From contig NZ_JAPEPO010000001.1 of the NCBI RefSeq assembly GCF_026340095.1, forward strand, positions 6,162,001-6,226,000: a DNA stretch of 64,000 bases, written 5' to 3'. Source of the DNA: Streptomyces sp. NBC_01446. GTDB taxonomy: Bacteria; Actinomycetota; Actinomycetes; Streptomycetales; Streptomycetaceae. A program made the position numbers and the translations under genes. The notes below the pieces were generated by a model. The model saw nothing but the letters and a program-made list of their open reading frames with translations. It ran no database searches and was not told the DNA's origin. Of the stretch, positions 48,232-56,794 are shown piece by piece (position 1 is the first letter of the stretch; each line of letters starts with the position of its first letter).

Positions 48232-48563
48232 TGGCCTTCGACCGTGCCCGGTTCACCCGGGCCTGCGGATTGAGCGAGCTGGAGGAGGACACCCCGAAGC
48301 GGGTGGAACTCGACGGCACGCCGATCTCGGTCGTCTACACCGAGGGCGAGGTGTTCGCGATCAACGACATCTGCTCGCACGCGAACGTGTCGCTCTCCGA
48401 GGGCGAGGTGGAGGACTGCCAGATCGAGTGCTGGCTGCACGGCTCCGCGTTCGACCTCCGCACCGGCAAGCCGTCCGGCCTTCCCGCGACGCGCCCCGTC
48501 CCCGTTTACCCCGTAAAGATCGAAGGGGACGACGTGCTCGTCTCCCTCTTCCAGGAGTCCTGA
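48231..48563 (+). CDS. Rieske-type ferredoxin in the suf operon
   Basis: 110 residues, a Rieske [2Fe-2S] fold. Ligands Cys48 and His50 (CSH) with Cys67 and His70 (CWLH). Related to the ferredoxin components of ring-hydroxylating dioxygenases, but the constant position between sufD and sufC in actinobacteria suggests electron delivery to Fe-S assembly (inference). ATG overlaps the sufD stop; sufC begins seven bases after its end. Confidence 0.92.
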   Translation: MAFDRARFTRACGLSELEEDTPKRVELDGTPISVVYTEGEVFAINDICSHANVSLSEGEVEDCQIECWLHGSAFDLRTGKPSGLPATRPVPVYPVKIEGDDVLVSLFQES

Positions 48564-48570
48564 GGCACCC

Positions 48571-49335
48571 ATGGCAACGCTTGAAATCAAGGACCTGCAC
48601 GTCACCGTCGAGGCCGACAACTCCACCAAGGAGATCCTCAAGGGCGTCGACCTGACCGTGAAGCAGGGCGAGACGCACGCCATCATGGGCCCGAACGGCT
48701 CCGGCAAGTCGACCCTCGCCTACTCCATCGCGGGTCACCCCAAGTACACGATCACCCAGGGCACCGTCACCCTCGACGGCGAGGACGTCCTCGAGATGTC
48801 CGTCGACGAGCGCGCCCGCGCCGGCATGTTCCTCGCCATGCAGTACCCGGTCGAGGTCCCCGGCGTCTCGGTCTCCAACTTCCTGCGCACCTCGGCCACC
48901 GCGATCCGCGGCGAGGCCCCCAAGCTGCGCACGTGGGTCAAGGAGGTCAAGACCGCGATGGAGCAGCTCCAGATGGACCCTGCCTTCGCCGAGCGCAACG
49001 TGAACGAGGGCTTCTCCGGCGGTGAGAAGAAGCGCCACGAGATCCTCCAGATGGAGCTCCTCAAGCCGAAGATCGCGATCCTCGACGAGACCGACTCCGG
49101 CCTCGACGTCGACGCGCTGCGCCAGGTCTCCGAGGGCGTCAACCGCGTCCGCGAGACCGGCGAGGTCGGCACCCTGCTGATCACGCACTACACGCGCATC
49201 CTGCGCTACATCAAGCCGGACTTCGTCCACGTCTTCTCGCAGGGCAGGATCGTCGAGTCCGGCGGCCCCGAGCTCGCCGACAAGCTCGAGGCCGAGGGCT
49301 ACGAGGCATACACGAAGGGCGGCGCATCCGCGTGA
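48571..49335 (+). CDS. sufC: Fe-S cluster assembly ATPase SufC
   Basis: 254 residues, ABC-type ATPase of the SufBCD scaffold. Walker A GPNGSGKST (about 37-45), signature FSGGEKKRHEILQM (about 149-162), Walker B AILDETDSGLDVDAL and LLITHYTRIL with the H-loop His. The stop overlaps the sufS GTG (GTGA). Confidence 0.97.
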   Translation: MATLEIKDLHVTVEADNSTKEILKGVDLTVKQGETHAIMGPNGSGKSTLAYSIAGHPKYTITQGTVTLDGEDVLEMSVDERARAGMFLAMQYPVEVPGVSVSNFLRTSATAIRGEAPKLRTWVKEVKTAMEQLQMDPAFAERNVNEGFSGGEKKRHEILQMELLKPKIAILDETDSGLDVDALRQVSEGVNRVRETGEVGTLLITHYTRILRYIKPDFVHVFSQGRIVESGGPELADKLEAEGYEAYTKGGASA

Positions 49336-50588
49336 CACAGCTGCCGGGCCTCCTCGACACCGAGGCGATCCGCAAGGACTTCCCGATCCTCGACCGGGTA
49401 CTTCACGACGGCAAGAAGCTCGTGTACCTGGACAACGCGGCGACCTCGCAGACGCCGCGCCAGGTCATCGACGCGCTCAGTGAGTACTACGAACAGCACA
49501 ACGCCAACGTCCACCGGGGCGTGCACGTGCTCGCCGAGGAGGCCACGGCGCTGTACGAAGGTGCGCGTGACAAGGTCGCGGCCTTCATCAACGCGCCGAG
49601 CCGCGACGAGGTCATCTTCACCAAGAACGCCTCCGAGTCGCTCAACCTCGTGGCGAACATGCTGGGCTGGGCCGACGAGCCCTACCGCGTGGACCACGAG
49701 ACCGAGATCGTCATCACGGAGATGGAGCACCACTCCAACATCGTGCCGTGGCAGCTGCTCTCGCAGCGCACCGGCGCGAAGCTGCGGTGGTTCGGGCTGA
49801 CCGACGACGGCCGCCTCGACCTCTCCAACATCGACGAGATCATCACCGAGAAGACGAAGATCGTCTCCTTCGTCCTCGTCTCGAACATCCTGGGCACCCT
49901 CAACCCGGTCGAGGCCATAGTGCGCCGCGCCCAGGAGGTCGGCGCCCTCGTCCTCATCGACGCGTCCCAGGCCGCCCCGCACATGGTGCTCGACGTGCAG
50001 GCGCTGCAGGCCGACTTCGTGGCCTTCACCGGCCACAAGATGTGCGGCCCGACGGGCATCGGCGTCCTGTGGGGACGCCAGGAGCTCCTCGAGGACCTGC
50101 CGCCCTTCCTGGGCGGTGGCGAGATGATCGAGACCGTCTCCATGCACTCGTCGACGTACGCGCCGGCGCCGCACAAGTTCGAGGCGGGTACCCCCCCGAT
50201 CGCCCAGGCCGTCGGCCTCGGCGCGGCCGTGGACTATCTGACTTCGATCGGCATGGACAAGATCGCCCAGCATGAGCACGCGATCACCGAGTACGCGGTG
50301 AAGCGGCTGCTCGAGGTCCCGGACCTGCGGATCATCGGTCCGACCACGGCCGAGGACCGCGGCGCCGCGATCTCGTTCACGCTCGGTGACATCCACCCGC
50401 ACGACGTGGGTCAGGTCCTGGACGAGGAAGGCATCGCGGTCCGCGTGGGTCACCACTGCGCCCGCCCCGTCTGCCTGCGCTACGGAATTCCTGCGACCAC
50501 GCGAGCGTCGTTCTATCTGTACTCCACGCCCGGCGAGATCGACGCGCTGATCGACGGCCTGGAGCACGTACGGAACTTCTTCGGCTGA
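49332..50588 (+). CDS. sufS: Cysteine desulfurase SufS
   Basis: PLP enzyme that takes sulfur from cysteine as a persulfide. 418 residues, class II (SufS/CsdA). PLP Lys236 in FTGHKMCGPTG, His in MEHHSNIVPW, Asp210 in LIDASQAAPH, and the catalytic Cys376 in RVGHHCARPV. The partner acceptor SufU is the next gene, 16 bases downstream. Confidence 0.97.
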   Translation: MTQLPGLLDTEAIRKDFPILDRVLHDGKKLVYLDNAATSQTPRQVIDALSEYYEQHNANVHRGVHVLAEEATALYEGARDKVAAFINAPSRDEVIFTKNASESLNLVANMLGWADEPYRVDHETEIVITEMEHHSNIVPWQLLSQRTGAKLRWFGLTDDGRLDLSNIDEIITEKTKIVSFVLVSNILGTLNPVEAIVRRAQEVGALVLIDASQAAPHMVLDVQALQADFVAFTGHKMCGPTGIGVLWGRQELLEDLPPFLGGGEMIETVSMHSSTYAPAPHKFEAGTPPIAQAVGLGAAVDYLTSIGMDKIAQHEHAITEYAVKRLLEVPDLRIIGPTTAEDRGAAISFTLGDIHPHDVGQVLDEEGIAVRVGHHCARPVCLRYGIPATTRASFYLYSTPGEIDALIDGLEHVRNFFG

Positions 50589-50604
50589 GGGGCTGGCTGG
50601 GAAC

Positions 50605-51066
50605 GTGAAGCTGGATTCGATGTACCAGGACGTCATCCTGGACCACTACAAGCACCCGCACGGGCGCGGTCTGCGAGATGGCGACGCCGAGGTGCACCAC
50701 GTCAATCCGACGTGCGGCGACGAGATCACGCTGCGCGTGAAGTACGACGGCTCGACGATCAGTGACGTCTCGTACGAGGGCCAGGGCTGCTCGATCAGCC
50801 AGGCTTCGGCCTCTGTTCTGAACGAGCTGCTCGTCGGCAAGGACCTGGCCGAGGCGCAGAAGATCCAGGAGACCTTCCTGGAGCTGATGCAGTCGCGGGG
50901 CAGGATCGAGCCCGACGACGCGATGGAGGAGGTGCTGGAGGACGCGGTCGCGTTCGCCGGTGTCTCCAAGTACCCGGCCCGTGTGAAGTGCGCCCTCCTG
51001 AGCTGGATGGCGTGGAAGGACGCGACGGCCCAGGCGCTGGACGGCGCGGAGAGGAAGACGGCATGA
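50605..51066 (+). CDS. sufU: SufU sulfur-relay protein
   Basis: 153 residues, IscU-like fold. Zn-binding Cys37, Asp39, Cys62 and Cys129 (NPTCGDE, GQGCSISQAS, VKCALL). In Gram-positives SufU is a zinc-dependent sulfurtransferase accepting persulfide from SufS. Contains the SufU-specific insertion relative to IscU (about 80-110). GTG start; stop overlaps the next gene by ATGA. Confidence 0.95.
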   Translation: MKLDSMYQDVILDHYKHPHGRGLRDGDAEVHHVNPTCGDEITLRVKYDGSTISDVSYEGQGCSISQASASVLNELLVGKDLAEAQKIQETFLELMQSRGRIEPDDAMEEVLEDAVAFAGVSKYPARVKCALLSWMAWKDATAQALDGAERKTA

Positions 51067-51395
51067 GCGAGACTGTGACCACCAAGCCGGCGTCCGAGGA
51101 AGAGGTCCGCGAGGCCCTCTACGACGTCGTCGACCCCGAGCTGGGCATCGACGTCGTCAACCTCGGCCTGATCTACGGCATCCACATCGACGACGCGAAC
51201 ATCGCCACGATCGACATGACGCTGACGTCCGCGGCCTGCCCGCTGACCGACGTCATCGAGGACCAGGCGAAGTCGGCCACCGACGGCATCGTGAACGAGC
51301 TCCGGATCAACTGGGTCTGGATGCCGCCGTGGGGTCCGGACAAGATCACCGACGAGGGCCGCGAGCAGCTGCGCGCGCTCGGCTTCAACGTCTGA
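51063..51395 (+). CDS. DUF59 (SufT/PaaD-like) metal-sulfur assembly factor
   Basis: 110 residues. MIP18/DUF59 fold with DVVDPELGIDVVNLGLIYGI (about 21-40), the conserved Cys in TSAACPLTDVI, and C-terminal WMPPWGPDKITDEGREQLRA. Members help insert clusters into target proteins. Last gene of the suf operon; a strong hairpin follows. Confidence 0.92.
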   Translation: MSETVTTKPASEEEVREALYDVVDPELGIDVVNLGLIYGIHIDDANIATIDMTLTSAACPLTDVIEDQAKSATDGIVNELRINWVWMPPWGPDKITDEGREQLRALGFNV

Positions 51396-51423
51396 CCGGT
51401 CCTCCCCGGTCTGCCATACCTGT

Positions 51424-51456
51424 ACGGCCCCCTGTGCTCCCGGCACGGGGGGCCGT
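51424..51456 (+). terminator. Terminator of the suf operon
   Basis: ACGGCCCCC (51424-51432) with GGGGGCCGT (51448-51456), extended inside by GTGC/GCAC, followed by GCTGTGTGCTGTT. Confidence 0.85.
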
Positions 51457-51554
51457 GCTGTGTGCTGTTCGCCCCCAGGACGCGGGGCGTACGCCCGTCG
51501 TTGGCCCGGGTGACCGAAGGTTCTCGTCGACACCCGCCCCGATGAGAGGCCCTC

Positions 51555-52949
51555 ATGCAGCACTCCCTTTCCCCGTTCCGCCGCAGAGCCGTCGCCGTCA
51601 CGGGCGGAGTGCTCACGCTGGCCCTCGCGGGCCTCAACAGCCCGGCTGGCGCCGCGAGTTACGGGACTCCGACGATCGCACTCTCCGCCGCGTACGTCTC
51701 AGGGGCGGTCGGCGCCACGGGCGACCCGGTCGTGACCGTCACCGTCGGCCAGAGCGGTGCCGACGCGTCGGCGCTGACCGTGGCCGCGTCCGCGAGCACC
51801 AAGTCGTCCGTCGCCGGCACGGGGAACGTCACCGTCACCGGGTCGGGCGCCACCCGGCAGGTGTCCGTCGCCGCGCAGGGCCGGGGCTACACCGACCTCA
51901 CTCTCAAGGTGACCGGCGTGGACGGCAAGACCGCCACCAAGACGCTTCACTACGCCGCCTCGGCCGCCGTGCAACAGGGCCCCGACACCCGCTACTTCAC
52001 CGGTTCCAGTGACGCGTCCGCCGCCGTCGACGCGGGCGGCGGTTACGTCCTGGTCGCCGACGACGAGTCCAACGTCCTGCGCCTGTACAGCGGTTCGGTC
52101 TCCGGCGCGCCCGTGAAGACCTGGGACTTCAGCTCACAGCTCGGCGTGTCCAAGGAGGTCGACATCGAGGGCGCCACGCGCGTCGGCGACACCGTCTACT
52201 GGACCGGCTCCCTCGGCAACAACAAGGACGGCGAGTACAAGTCGCCCCGGAACACGGTCTTCACGACCACCGTGAGCGGCAGCGGGGCCGCGACGCAGCT
52301 GTCGTACGGCAAGGCGTACCAGAAGCTGCGGGACGACCTGGTCGCCTGGGACGAGGCGAACGGGGACCGCTACGGGTTCGCCGCCGGCACCGAGGCCGGG
52401 CAGGTGCCCAAGCAGATCGACGGGTTCAACGTCGAGGGCCTCGAATTCGCGCCCGGGTCGACCAGTACCGCGTACATCGGGTTCCGCGCGCCGCTCGTGC
52501 CGCCGAAGGACGGGGGCCGGGCGCTCATCGTGCCCGTCACCAACTTCGACAAGGTCGTGGCGAGCGGCACGAAGCCCGAGTTCGGGACGCCCGTCGAGCT
52601 GGACCTGGGCGGGCTCTCCGTGCGCGACATCCGTAAGAACGCCGCGAACCAGTACCTGATCGTGGCCGGCAGCTGGGCCGCCGACGACAACTCCGACCCG
52701 TACGCCCTGTACCAGTGGGACGGCGTGGCCGGGCACGCGCCGGTCAAGCGGATGGACCTGCCGACCAGCGACGCCGGCGGCTGGGAGGCCGTGGTGAGCG
52801 TGCCCGACCTGACCCAGTCCGGCGCCCGCGCGCAGCTGCTGACCGACAACGGCTCCGCCGACCTCTACGGCGACGGCACCGAGGCCAAGGACCTCACGCA
52901 CCCGGAGTGGAAGAAGTCCAGGGCCGCCTTGTTCGGCGTCACCGACTAG
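51555..52949 (+). CDS. Secreted protein, propeller-like (DUF3616-like)
   Basis: 464 residues. Signal peptide 1-34 (FRRRAVAVTGGVLTLALAGL ... AGAA). A small Ser/Thr/Val-rich beta domain follows (about 35-135), then a region with repeated beta signatures: GGGYVLVADDESNVLRLYSG (about 162-181), EVDIEGATRVGDTVYWTGSL, DGFNVEGLEFAPGS and AYIGFRAPLVPPKDGGRALI. The NVEGLEF and DIEGAT pieces recall DUF3616/phytase-like propellers that read esterase or phosphatase substrates; function unknown. GAGAGG precedes the ATG; ends at a perfect terminator. Confidence 0.75.
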   Translation: MQHSLSPFRRRAVAVTGGVLTLALAGLNSPAGAASYGTPTIALSAAYVSGAVGATGDPVVTVTVGQSGADASALTVAASASTKSSVAGTGNVTVTGSGATRQVSVAAQGRGYTDLTLKVTGVDGKTATKTLHYAASAAVQQGPDTRYFTGSSDASAAVDAGGGYVLVADDESNVLRLYSGSVSGAPVKTWDFSSQLGVSKEVDIEGATRVGDTVYWTGSLGNNKDGEYKSPRNTVFTTTVSGSGAATQLSYGKAYQKLRDDLVAWDEANGDRYGFAAGTEAGQVPKQIDGFNVEGLEFAPGSTSTAYIGFRAPLVPPKDGGRALIVPVTNFDKVVASGTKPEFGTPVELDLGGLSVRDIRKNAANQYLIVAGSWAADDNSDPYALYQWDGVAGHAPVKRMDLPTSDAGGWEAVVSVPDLTQSGARAQLLTDNGSADLYGDGTEAKDLTHPEWKKSRAALFGVTD

Positions 52950-52954
52950 TCGGT

Positions 52955-52996
52955 GGGCAGGGCGAGGACGGCACGTGGGCCGTCCTCGCCCTGCCC
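52955..52996 (+). terminator. Terminator after the secreted protein gene
   Basis: Perfect 18-bp stem (52955-52972 with 52979-52996), six-base loop. May also serve the convergent membrane-protein gene. Confidence 0.9.
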
Positions 52997-53026
52997 CGAG
53001 GGCAGCGGGTCCGAAGCCGCCCGAGG

Positions 53027-54106
53027 CTAGGCGTCCGACCGGGACGCGAGCTCCAGCGTGTGGGCGAGGCCCTCCCTACGGATGCGCTGGTCGATGTAGA
53101 GCAGCGCGGTGACCAGCGGCAGGAACACCGAACTCACCAGCTGTACAAGCAGGTTGGCGATCATGGACAGGGCCATGAGGAAGCCCAGCTTCGGCAGCAT
53201 CGCCTCGAACACGTCGGACGCGCTCTGGCCCGGCCGGTACGCCTGCGGAGTCGCGTCGGGCATCGCGACCTCGAGCGGCACCCGCACCGCGAGCGACACC
53301 ACCATCATGATCACGCCGGCCAGCAGCGAGATGCCGAACGTGCGCCACCAGGCGCCCCGCACCAGGCGCGCCGAGCGGCGCAGCGCCTGGATCGGTCCCG
53401 CCTCCTCGAGCGTGGCGGCCGCCGGACCGAACAGGAACAGGGTGTAGACCCAGACCACGAGCGGCGCGGTCACCGCCAGGAGCAGGAACAGCATGCCGAC
53501 CGGCGCGACCGACTGCGTGATGAGCATGACGAAGATCGACACGAAGAACGCCACAGCCAGGCCCGCCGGGATCAGCGCGATCAGGCCCATCAGGAGGCCC
53601 ACGCCGAGCACCGAAGGGGTGCGGGACCAGGCGCGCCGCCACACCGCCCCGAAGCGTGCGGGACGGCCGAGCACCGCCTCGCGCAGCACCACGGTGCACG
53701 CGGACTGGATGAACGCGGTGCCGACCGTGAGCGCCAGCATGCCGACGGCCCACACCACGCCGAACGCGGTCAACACCGGCCGCGCGTGGCTCCACTCGAA
53801 CTCGGTGTGCCGGTCCAGGAGCGCCTGTACGTCGTCGGAGACGGCCGCGTAGGCGAGTGCCAGCGCGCCCGCCATGAGCGCGGCGAGCACCGCGTACACG
53901 ATGAGGACGGTGCCGAACAGCGGCTTCGCGTGGCGGCGCATCGTGGTGAAGGCGCCGCCGAGTATCCGGTCGACGCCGAGCGGGGCGAGCGGGATGACGC
54001 CCGGCTGCGGCGGGGGCGGCGGCGGGGTCCACGCACCGCCCCAGCCGTAGCCGCCCGGTCCGTATCCGGGTCCCTGACCCGGCCCCTGTCCCCACATGTC
54101 CGTCAT
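53027..54106 (-). CDS. Multi-pass membrane protein with Gly/Pro-rich N-terminus
   Basis: 359 residues. Residues 1-40 are Gly/Tyr/Pro-rich (GQGPGQGPGYGPGGYGWGG, then a run of six Pro), cytoplasmic by charge. Six to seven hydrophobic segments follow, with long amphipathic helices between (RRHAKPLFGTVLIVY, ALRRSARLVRGAWWRTFGIS). This resembles the glycerophosphodiester-phosphodiesterase membrane-domain superfamily found in Streptomyces; no catalytic domain is attached. ATG at 54106 has GGGAG nine bases upstream. Divergent from the SMR pump gene. Confidence 0.75.
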   Translation of the reverse strand: MTDMWGQGPGQGPGYGPGGYGWGGAWTPPPPPPQPGVIPLAPLGVDRILGGAFTTMRRHAKPLFGTVLIVYAVLAALMAGALALAYAAVSDDVQALLDRHTEFEWSHARPVLTAFGVVWAVGMLALTVGTAFIQSACTVVLREAVLGRPARFGAVWRRAWSRTPSVLGVGLLMGLIALIPAGLAVAFFVSIFVMLITQSVAPVGMLFLLLAVTAPLVVWVYTLFLFGPAAATLEEAGPIQALRRSARLVRGAWWRTFGISLLAGVIMMVVSLAVRVPLEVAMPDATPQAYRPGQSASDVFEAMLPKLGFLMALSMIANLLVQLVSSVFLPLVTALLYIDQRIRREGLAHTLELASRSDA

Positions 54107-54181
54107 CTCGCCGCACTCCCGGGAGTAGTTCGTCCCTGTGGCCCCCCACAGTGATCGCGACACGATAGCCCGACCGCGCTA

Positions 54182-54219
54182 TGTACGCCCGTACACAAGG
54201 TTGCGTACATTCGTACACA
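54182..54219. promoter_or_regulatory. Paired TGTACG operators of the SMR/TetR operon
   Basis: TGTACG-CC-CGTACA (54182-54195) and TGCGTACATTCGTACACA (54202-54219), 22 bp centre to centre, the second touching the start codon of the pump gene. Probably bound by the TetR regulator encoded two genes on. Confidence 0.7.
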
Positions 54220-54539
54220 TGGGATACGTACTGCTCTCCGGCGCCATCGCGGCGGAAGTGGCCGCCACCACCGCCATGAAGTACAGCGAGGGATTCAGCA
54301 GGCTCTGGCCCTCCCTGATCACCGTCTCCGGCTATCTGATCGCGTTCGCGCTGCTCGCCCAGACACTGAAGACCGTGCAGGTCGGGACCGCGTACGCGAT
54401 CTGGGCCGGCGTCGGCACGGCCGTCATCGCCGGGATAGGCATGCTCTTCCTCGGCGAGGCGATGACCGCGGCCCGGCTCGCGGGCATCGCCCTGGTCATC
54501 GGCGGCGTGGTGCTGCTCAACCTGGGCGGCGCCCACTGA
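54219..54539 (+). CDS. Small multidrug resistance (SMR) efflux protein
   Basis: 106 residues, four membrane helices. Essential Glu in AAEVAATTAMKYSEGFSRLW (Glu13), conserved AYAIWAGVGTAVIAGIGMLF (helix III) and a hydrophobic helix IV. EmrE/QacE-type proton-coupled export of cationic drugs, or a guanidinium exporter. No ribosome binding site; the operator abuts the ATG, so a leaderless mRNA is possible. Its stop overlaps tetR-type gene by one base. Confidence 0.92.
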   Translation: MGYVLLSGAIAAEVAATTAMKYSEGFSRLWPSLITVSGYLIAFALLAQTLKTVQVGTAYAIWAGVGTAVIAGIGMLFLGEAMTAARLAGIALVIGGVVLLNLGGAH

Positions 54540-55144
54540 TGGCGCGGCGCTACGACCCCGAACGGCGGCAGCGCATCATCGACGCCGCGATCCGCGTGGT
54601 GGGCGAGAAGGGCATCGGCGGGCTCAGCCACCGCAGTGTCGCCGCCGAGGCCGATGTGCCGCTCGGCTCGACGACGTACCACTTCAAGACCCTCGACGAA
54701 CTGCTGGTCGCCGCGCTGCGCCAGGCCAATGAGGGGTTCGCGAAGGCCCTGGCCGGCAGCGCCGTCTTCGAGGCGCCGCGCGCCCGGCTCGCGGCCGGGC
54801 TCGCCGCGGTCCTCGGCGAGTGGCTCGCCGGTGAGCGCACCGGCGTCGAGCTCGAGTACGAGCTGTATCTCGCCGCCCTGCGCAGGCCCGCGCTGCGGCC
54901 CGTCGCCGCCGAGTGGGGCGAGGACGTCGCCGAAGAACTCGCGCGTCACACGGACCCGGTCACGGCCCGCGCGCTGGTCGCCCTGATGGACGGAATCTGC
55001 CTCCAGGTGCTGCTCACGGACGCTGTCTACGAGGAGGAGTACGCGCGCGACATGCTCGCGCGGGTCATCGACGGAGCCCCGGGTGGCCAGGCGGAGGGTC
55101 CCGCGGCCGACCGGTCGGGCGAAGGCGACGCGCCCGGCACCTGA
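54539..55144 (+). CDS. TetR family regulator of the SMR pump
   Basis: 201 residues. HTH at about 10-50 (IIDAAIRVVGEKGIGGLSHR then VAAEADVPLGSTTYHFKTLD). The ligand domain is helical and begins LLVAALRQANEGFAKAL. C-terminal 25 residues are low complexity. Translationally coupled to the pump gene (TGATG), which suggests local autoregulation through the TGTACG sites upstream. Confidence 0.92.
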   Translation: MARRYDPERRQRIIDAAIRVVGEKGIGGLSHRSVAAEADVPLGSTTYHFKTLDELLVAALRQANEGFAKALAGSAVFEAPRARLAAGLAAVLGEWLAGERTGVELEYELYLAALRRPALRPVAAEWGEDVAEELARHTDPVTARALVALMDGICLQVLLTDAVYEEEYARDMLARVIDGAPGGQAEGPAADRSGEGDAPGT

Positions 55145-55198
55145 GACACCGGCCGTACCGGTTCGCCCCCGCGGCGCACCTCCGGTTAGGTTTCACCC

Positions 55199-56200
55199 AT
55201 GTCTGACTCTCCCGCCAGCACCACCGCTCAGCGCACCACCGGCGCCGTCGCCGCAGGCCTCGCCACGCTCACCGCCGACGGCACCGTCCTCGACACCTGG
55301 TTCCCCGCCCCGTCCCTCCAGGACGAGCCCGGCCCGGCCGGCACCGAGCGGCTCTCCGCCGAGCGCGCCGCCGAACTGCTCGGCGAGGGCGCCGCGAAGG
55401 CCATCGGCACCGACGCCCGCCGCGGTGTGGAGACCGTCGCCGTGCGCACGGTCATCGCCTCGCTCGACGACAAGCCGCTCGACGCGCACGACGCCTACCT
55501 GCGCCTCCACCTGCTGTCCCACCGGCTGGTCAAGCCGCACGGGCAGAACCTGGACGGCGTCTTCGGCCTCCTCGCCAACGTCGCCTGGACCACGCTCGGC
55601 CCGGTCGCCGTCGACGACGTCGAGAAGGTCCGCCTCAACGCCCGCGCCGAGGGCCTGCACCTCGCCGTGACGTCCATCGACAAGTTCCCCCGCATGACGG
55701 ACTACGTGGCGCCGAAGGGCGTCCGCATCGCCGACGCCGACCGCGTGCGCCTCGGCGCGCACCTCGCCGAGGGCACCACCGTCATGCACGAGGGCTTCGT
55801 CAACTTCAACGCCGGCACGCTCGGCACATCGATGGTCGAGGGCCGCATCTCCGCTGGTGTCGTCGTCGGCAACGGCTCCGACATCGGCGGCGGCGCCTCC
55901 ACCATGGGCACGCTCTCCGGCGGCGGCAACGTCCGCATCACGATCGGCGAGCGCTGCCTCGTCGGCGCGGAGGCGGGCGTCGGCATCGCCCTCGGCGACG
56001 AGTGCGTCGTCGAGGCCGGTCTCTACGTCACCGCCGGTACGCGCGTCACGATGCCCGACGGCGAGATCGTCAAGGCCCGTGACCTGTCCGGCGCCTCGAA
56101 CATCCTCTTCCGCCGCAACTCGGTCACCGGCGCCGTCGAGGCCCGCCCGAACAACGCGGTGTGGGGCGGCCTGAACGAGGTTCTGCACAGCCACAACTGA
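55199..56200 (+). CDS. dapD: 2,3,4,5-tetrahydropyridine-2,6-dicarboxylate N-succinyltransferase
   Basis: Succinylates tetrahydrodipicolinate in the diaminopimelate/lysine pathway. 333 residues of the actinobacterial DapD type. N-terminal domain to about 165, then left-handed beta-helix hexapeptides (GVRIADADRVRLGAHLAEGT, VVVGNGSDIGGGASTMGTLS, GGGNVRITIGERCLVGAEAG). The substrate-contact loop is MHEGFVNFNAGTLGTSMVEG. Weak ribosome binding site. The last 14 bases are duplicated at 57310-57323. Confidence 0.95.
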   Translation: MSDSPASTTAQRTTGAVAAGLATLTADGTVLDTWFPAPSLQDEPGPAGTERLSAERAAELLGEGAAKAIGTDARRGVETVAVRTVIASLDDKPLDAHDAYLRLHLLSHRLVKPHGQNLDGVFGLLANVAWTTLGPVAVDDVEKVRLNARAEGLHLAVTSIDKFPRMTDYVAPKGVRIADADRVRLGAHLAEGTTVMHEGFVNFNAGTLGTSMVEGRISAGVVVGNGSDIGGGASTMGTLSGGGNVRITIGERCLVGAEAGVGIALGDECVVEAGLYVTAGTRVTMPDGEIVKARDLSGASNILFRRNSVTGAVEARPNNAVWGGLNEVLHSHN

Positions 56201-56205
56201 TCATC

Positions 56206-56228
56206 GGCGGCCGTGATCTGCGGCCGCC
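56206..56228 (+). terminator. Hairpin after dapD
   Basis: GGCGGCCG-TGATCTG-CGGCCGCC, perfect 8-bp stem five bases past the dapD stop. Confidence 0.6.
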
Positions 56229-56559
56229 TGATCGATCAACGATCCGACCTGCTGCCGAGCTGTCGGCAGTTGTCGGCGTCGGTCACCGACGAGCGCCCTT
56301 CCACGGCCCAAGGACGGCCGGGGAGGGCGCTCGTGCATTGCGAAGACACCTGCCTTGTAAGTTCGATCCACCCACTGCCTGTCGCGCTCCACCCGCGCAC
56401 ACTCGGGCCGTTCGCGACCGCTGAACGCCTTGTCTCTCCACTTCTCTGCCCATACTCCATGCGGGTGGTGCGGGCTCTGGGGCGTCACCGTCGAAGGCGG
56501 ACGCGGCGTCAGGGGGCGTCATGGCTCGGGGCCTGACAGCAGACCGCTGACCTGCGGAA

Positions 56560-56579
56560 TTGAGTAGACTTCTACTCAA
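56560..56579. promoter_or_regulatory. 20-bp palindrome upstream of the Tyr/Gly-rich gene
   Basis: TTGAGTAGA-CT-TCTACTCAA, perfect arms of nine bases. It sits in an AT-richer stretch 216 bases before the start codon. Likely regulator site. The rest of the 594-base gap 56201-56794 has no convincing gene. Confidence 0.55.
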
Positions 56580-56794
56580 GATGCTGGAGAGGGTATGTGC
56601 TACTAACGTGATTCTTGTGAGAGTCGCAACCGGGGCACGCCCGGGCGGCGAGATTCCGGAAGGACCGGAACCGATGAGCCGCGAGACGTGCTCCCTCTCG
56701 GAGCTGTGACCTCTGCGAACCGCACCGTATGTCCTGCCATGCGCTGTGGCCACCCGCCTTCGATCTTCGGTGGCGGAAGGAAAGGTGGAGACTC

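Noticed and set aside
56347..56369. CACCTGCCTTGTAAG followed by TTCGATCC, like a tRNA-Thr anticodon arm and T loop
   Set aside because: The pieces are adjacent, without acceptor stem, D arm or variable region, so no tRNA can fold. Worth noting only because it lies inside the putative dapD insertion.
56283..56753. Minus-strand open frame in the gap after dapD
   Set aside because: No ribosome binding site, no recognisable composition or domain, and it covers hairpins and the palindrome.
56580..56794. c-di-AMP (ydaO) riboswitch before the Tyr/Gly-rich secreted protein
   Set aside because: Streptomyces secreted proteins often have one, but none of the conserved ydaO segments could be found here.
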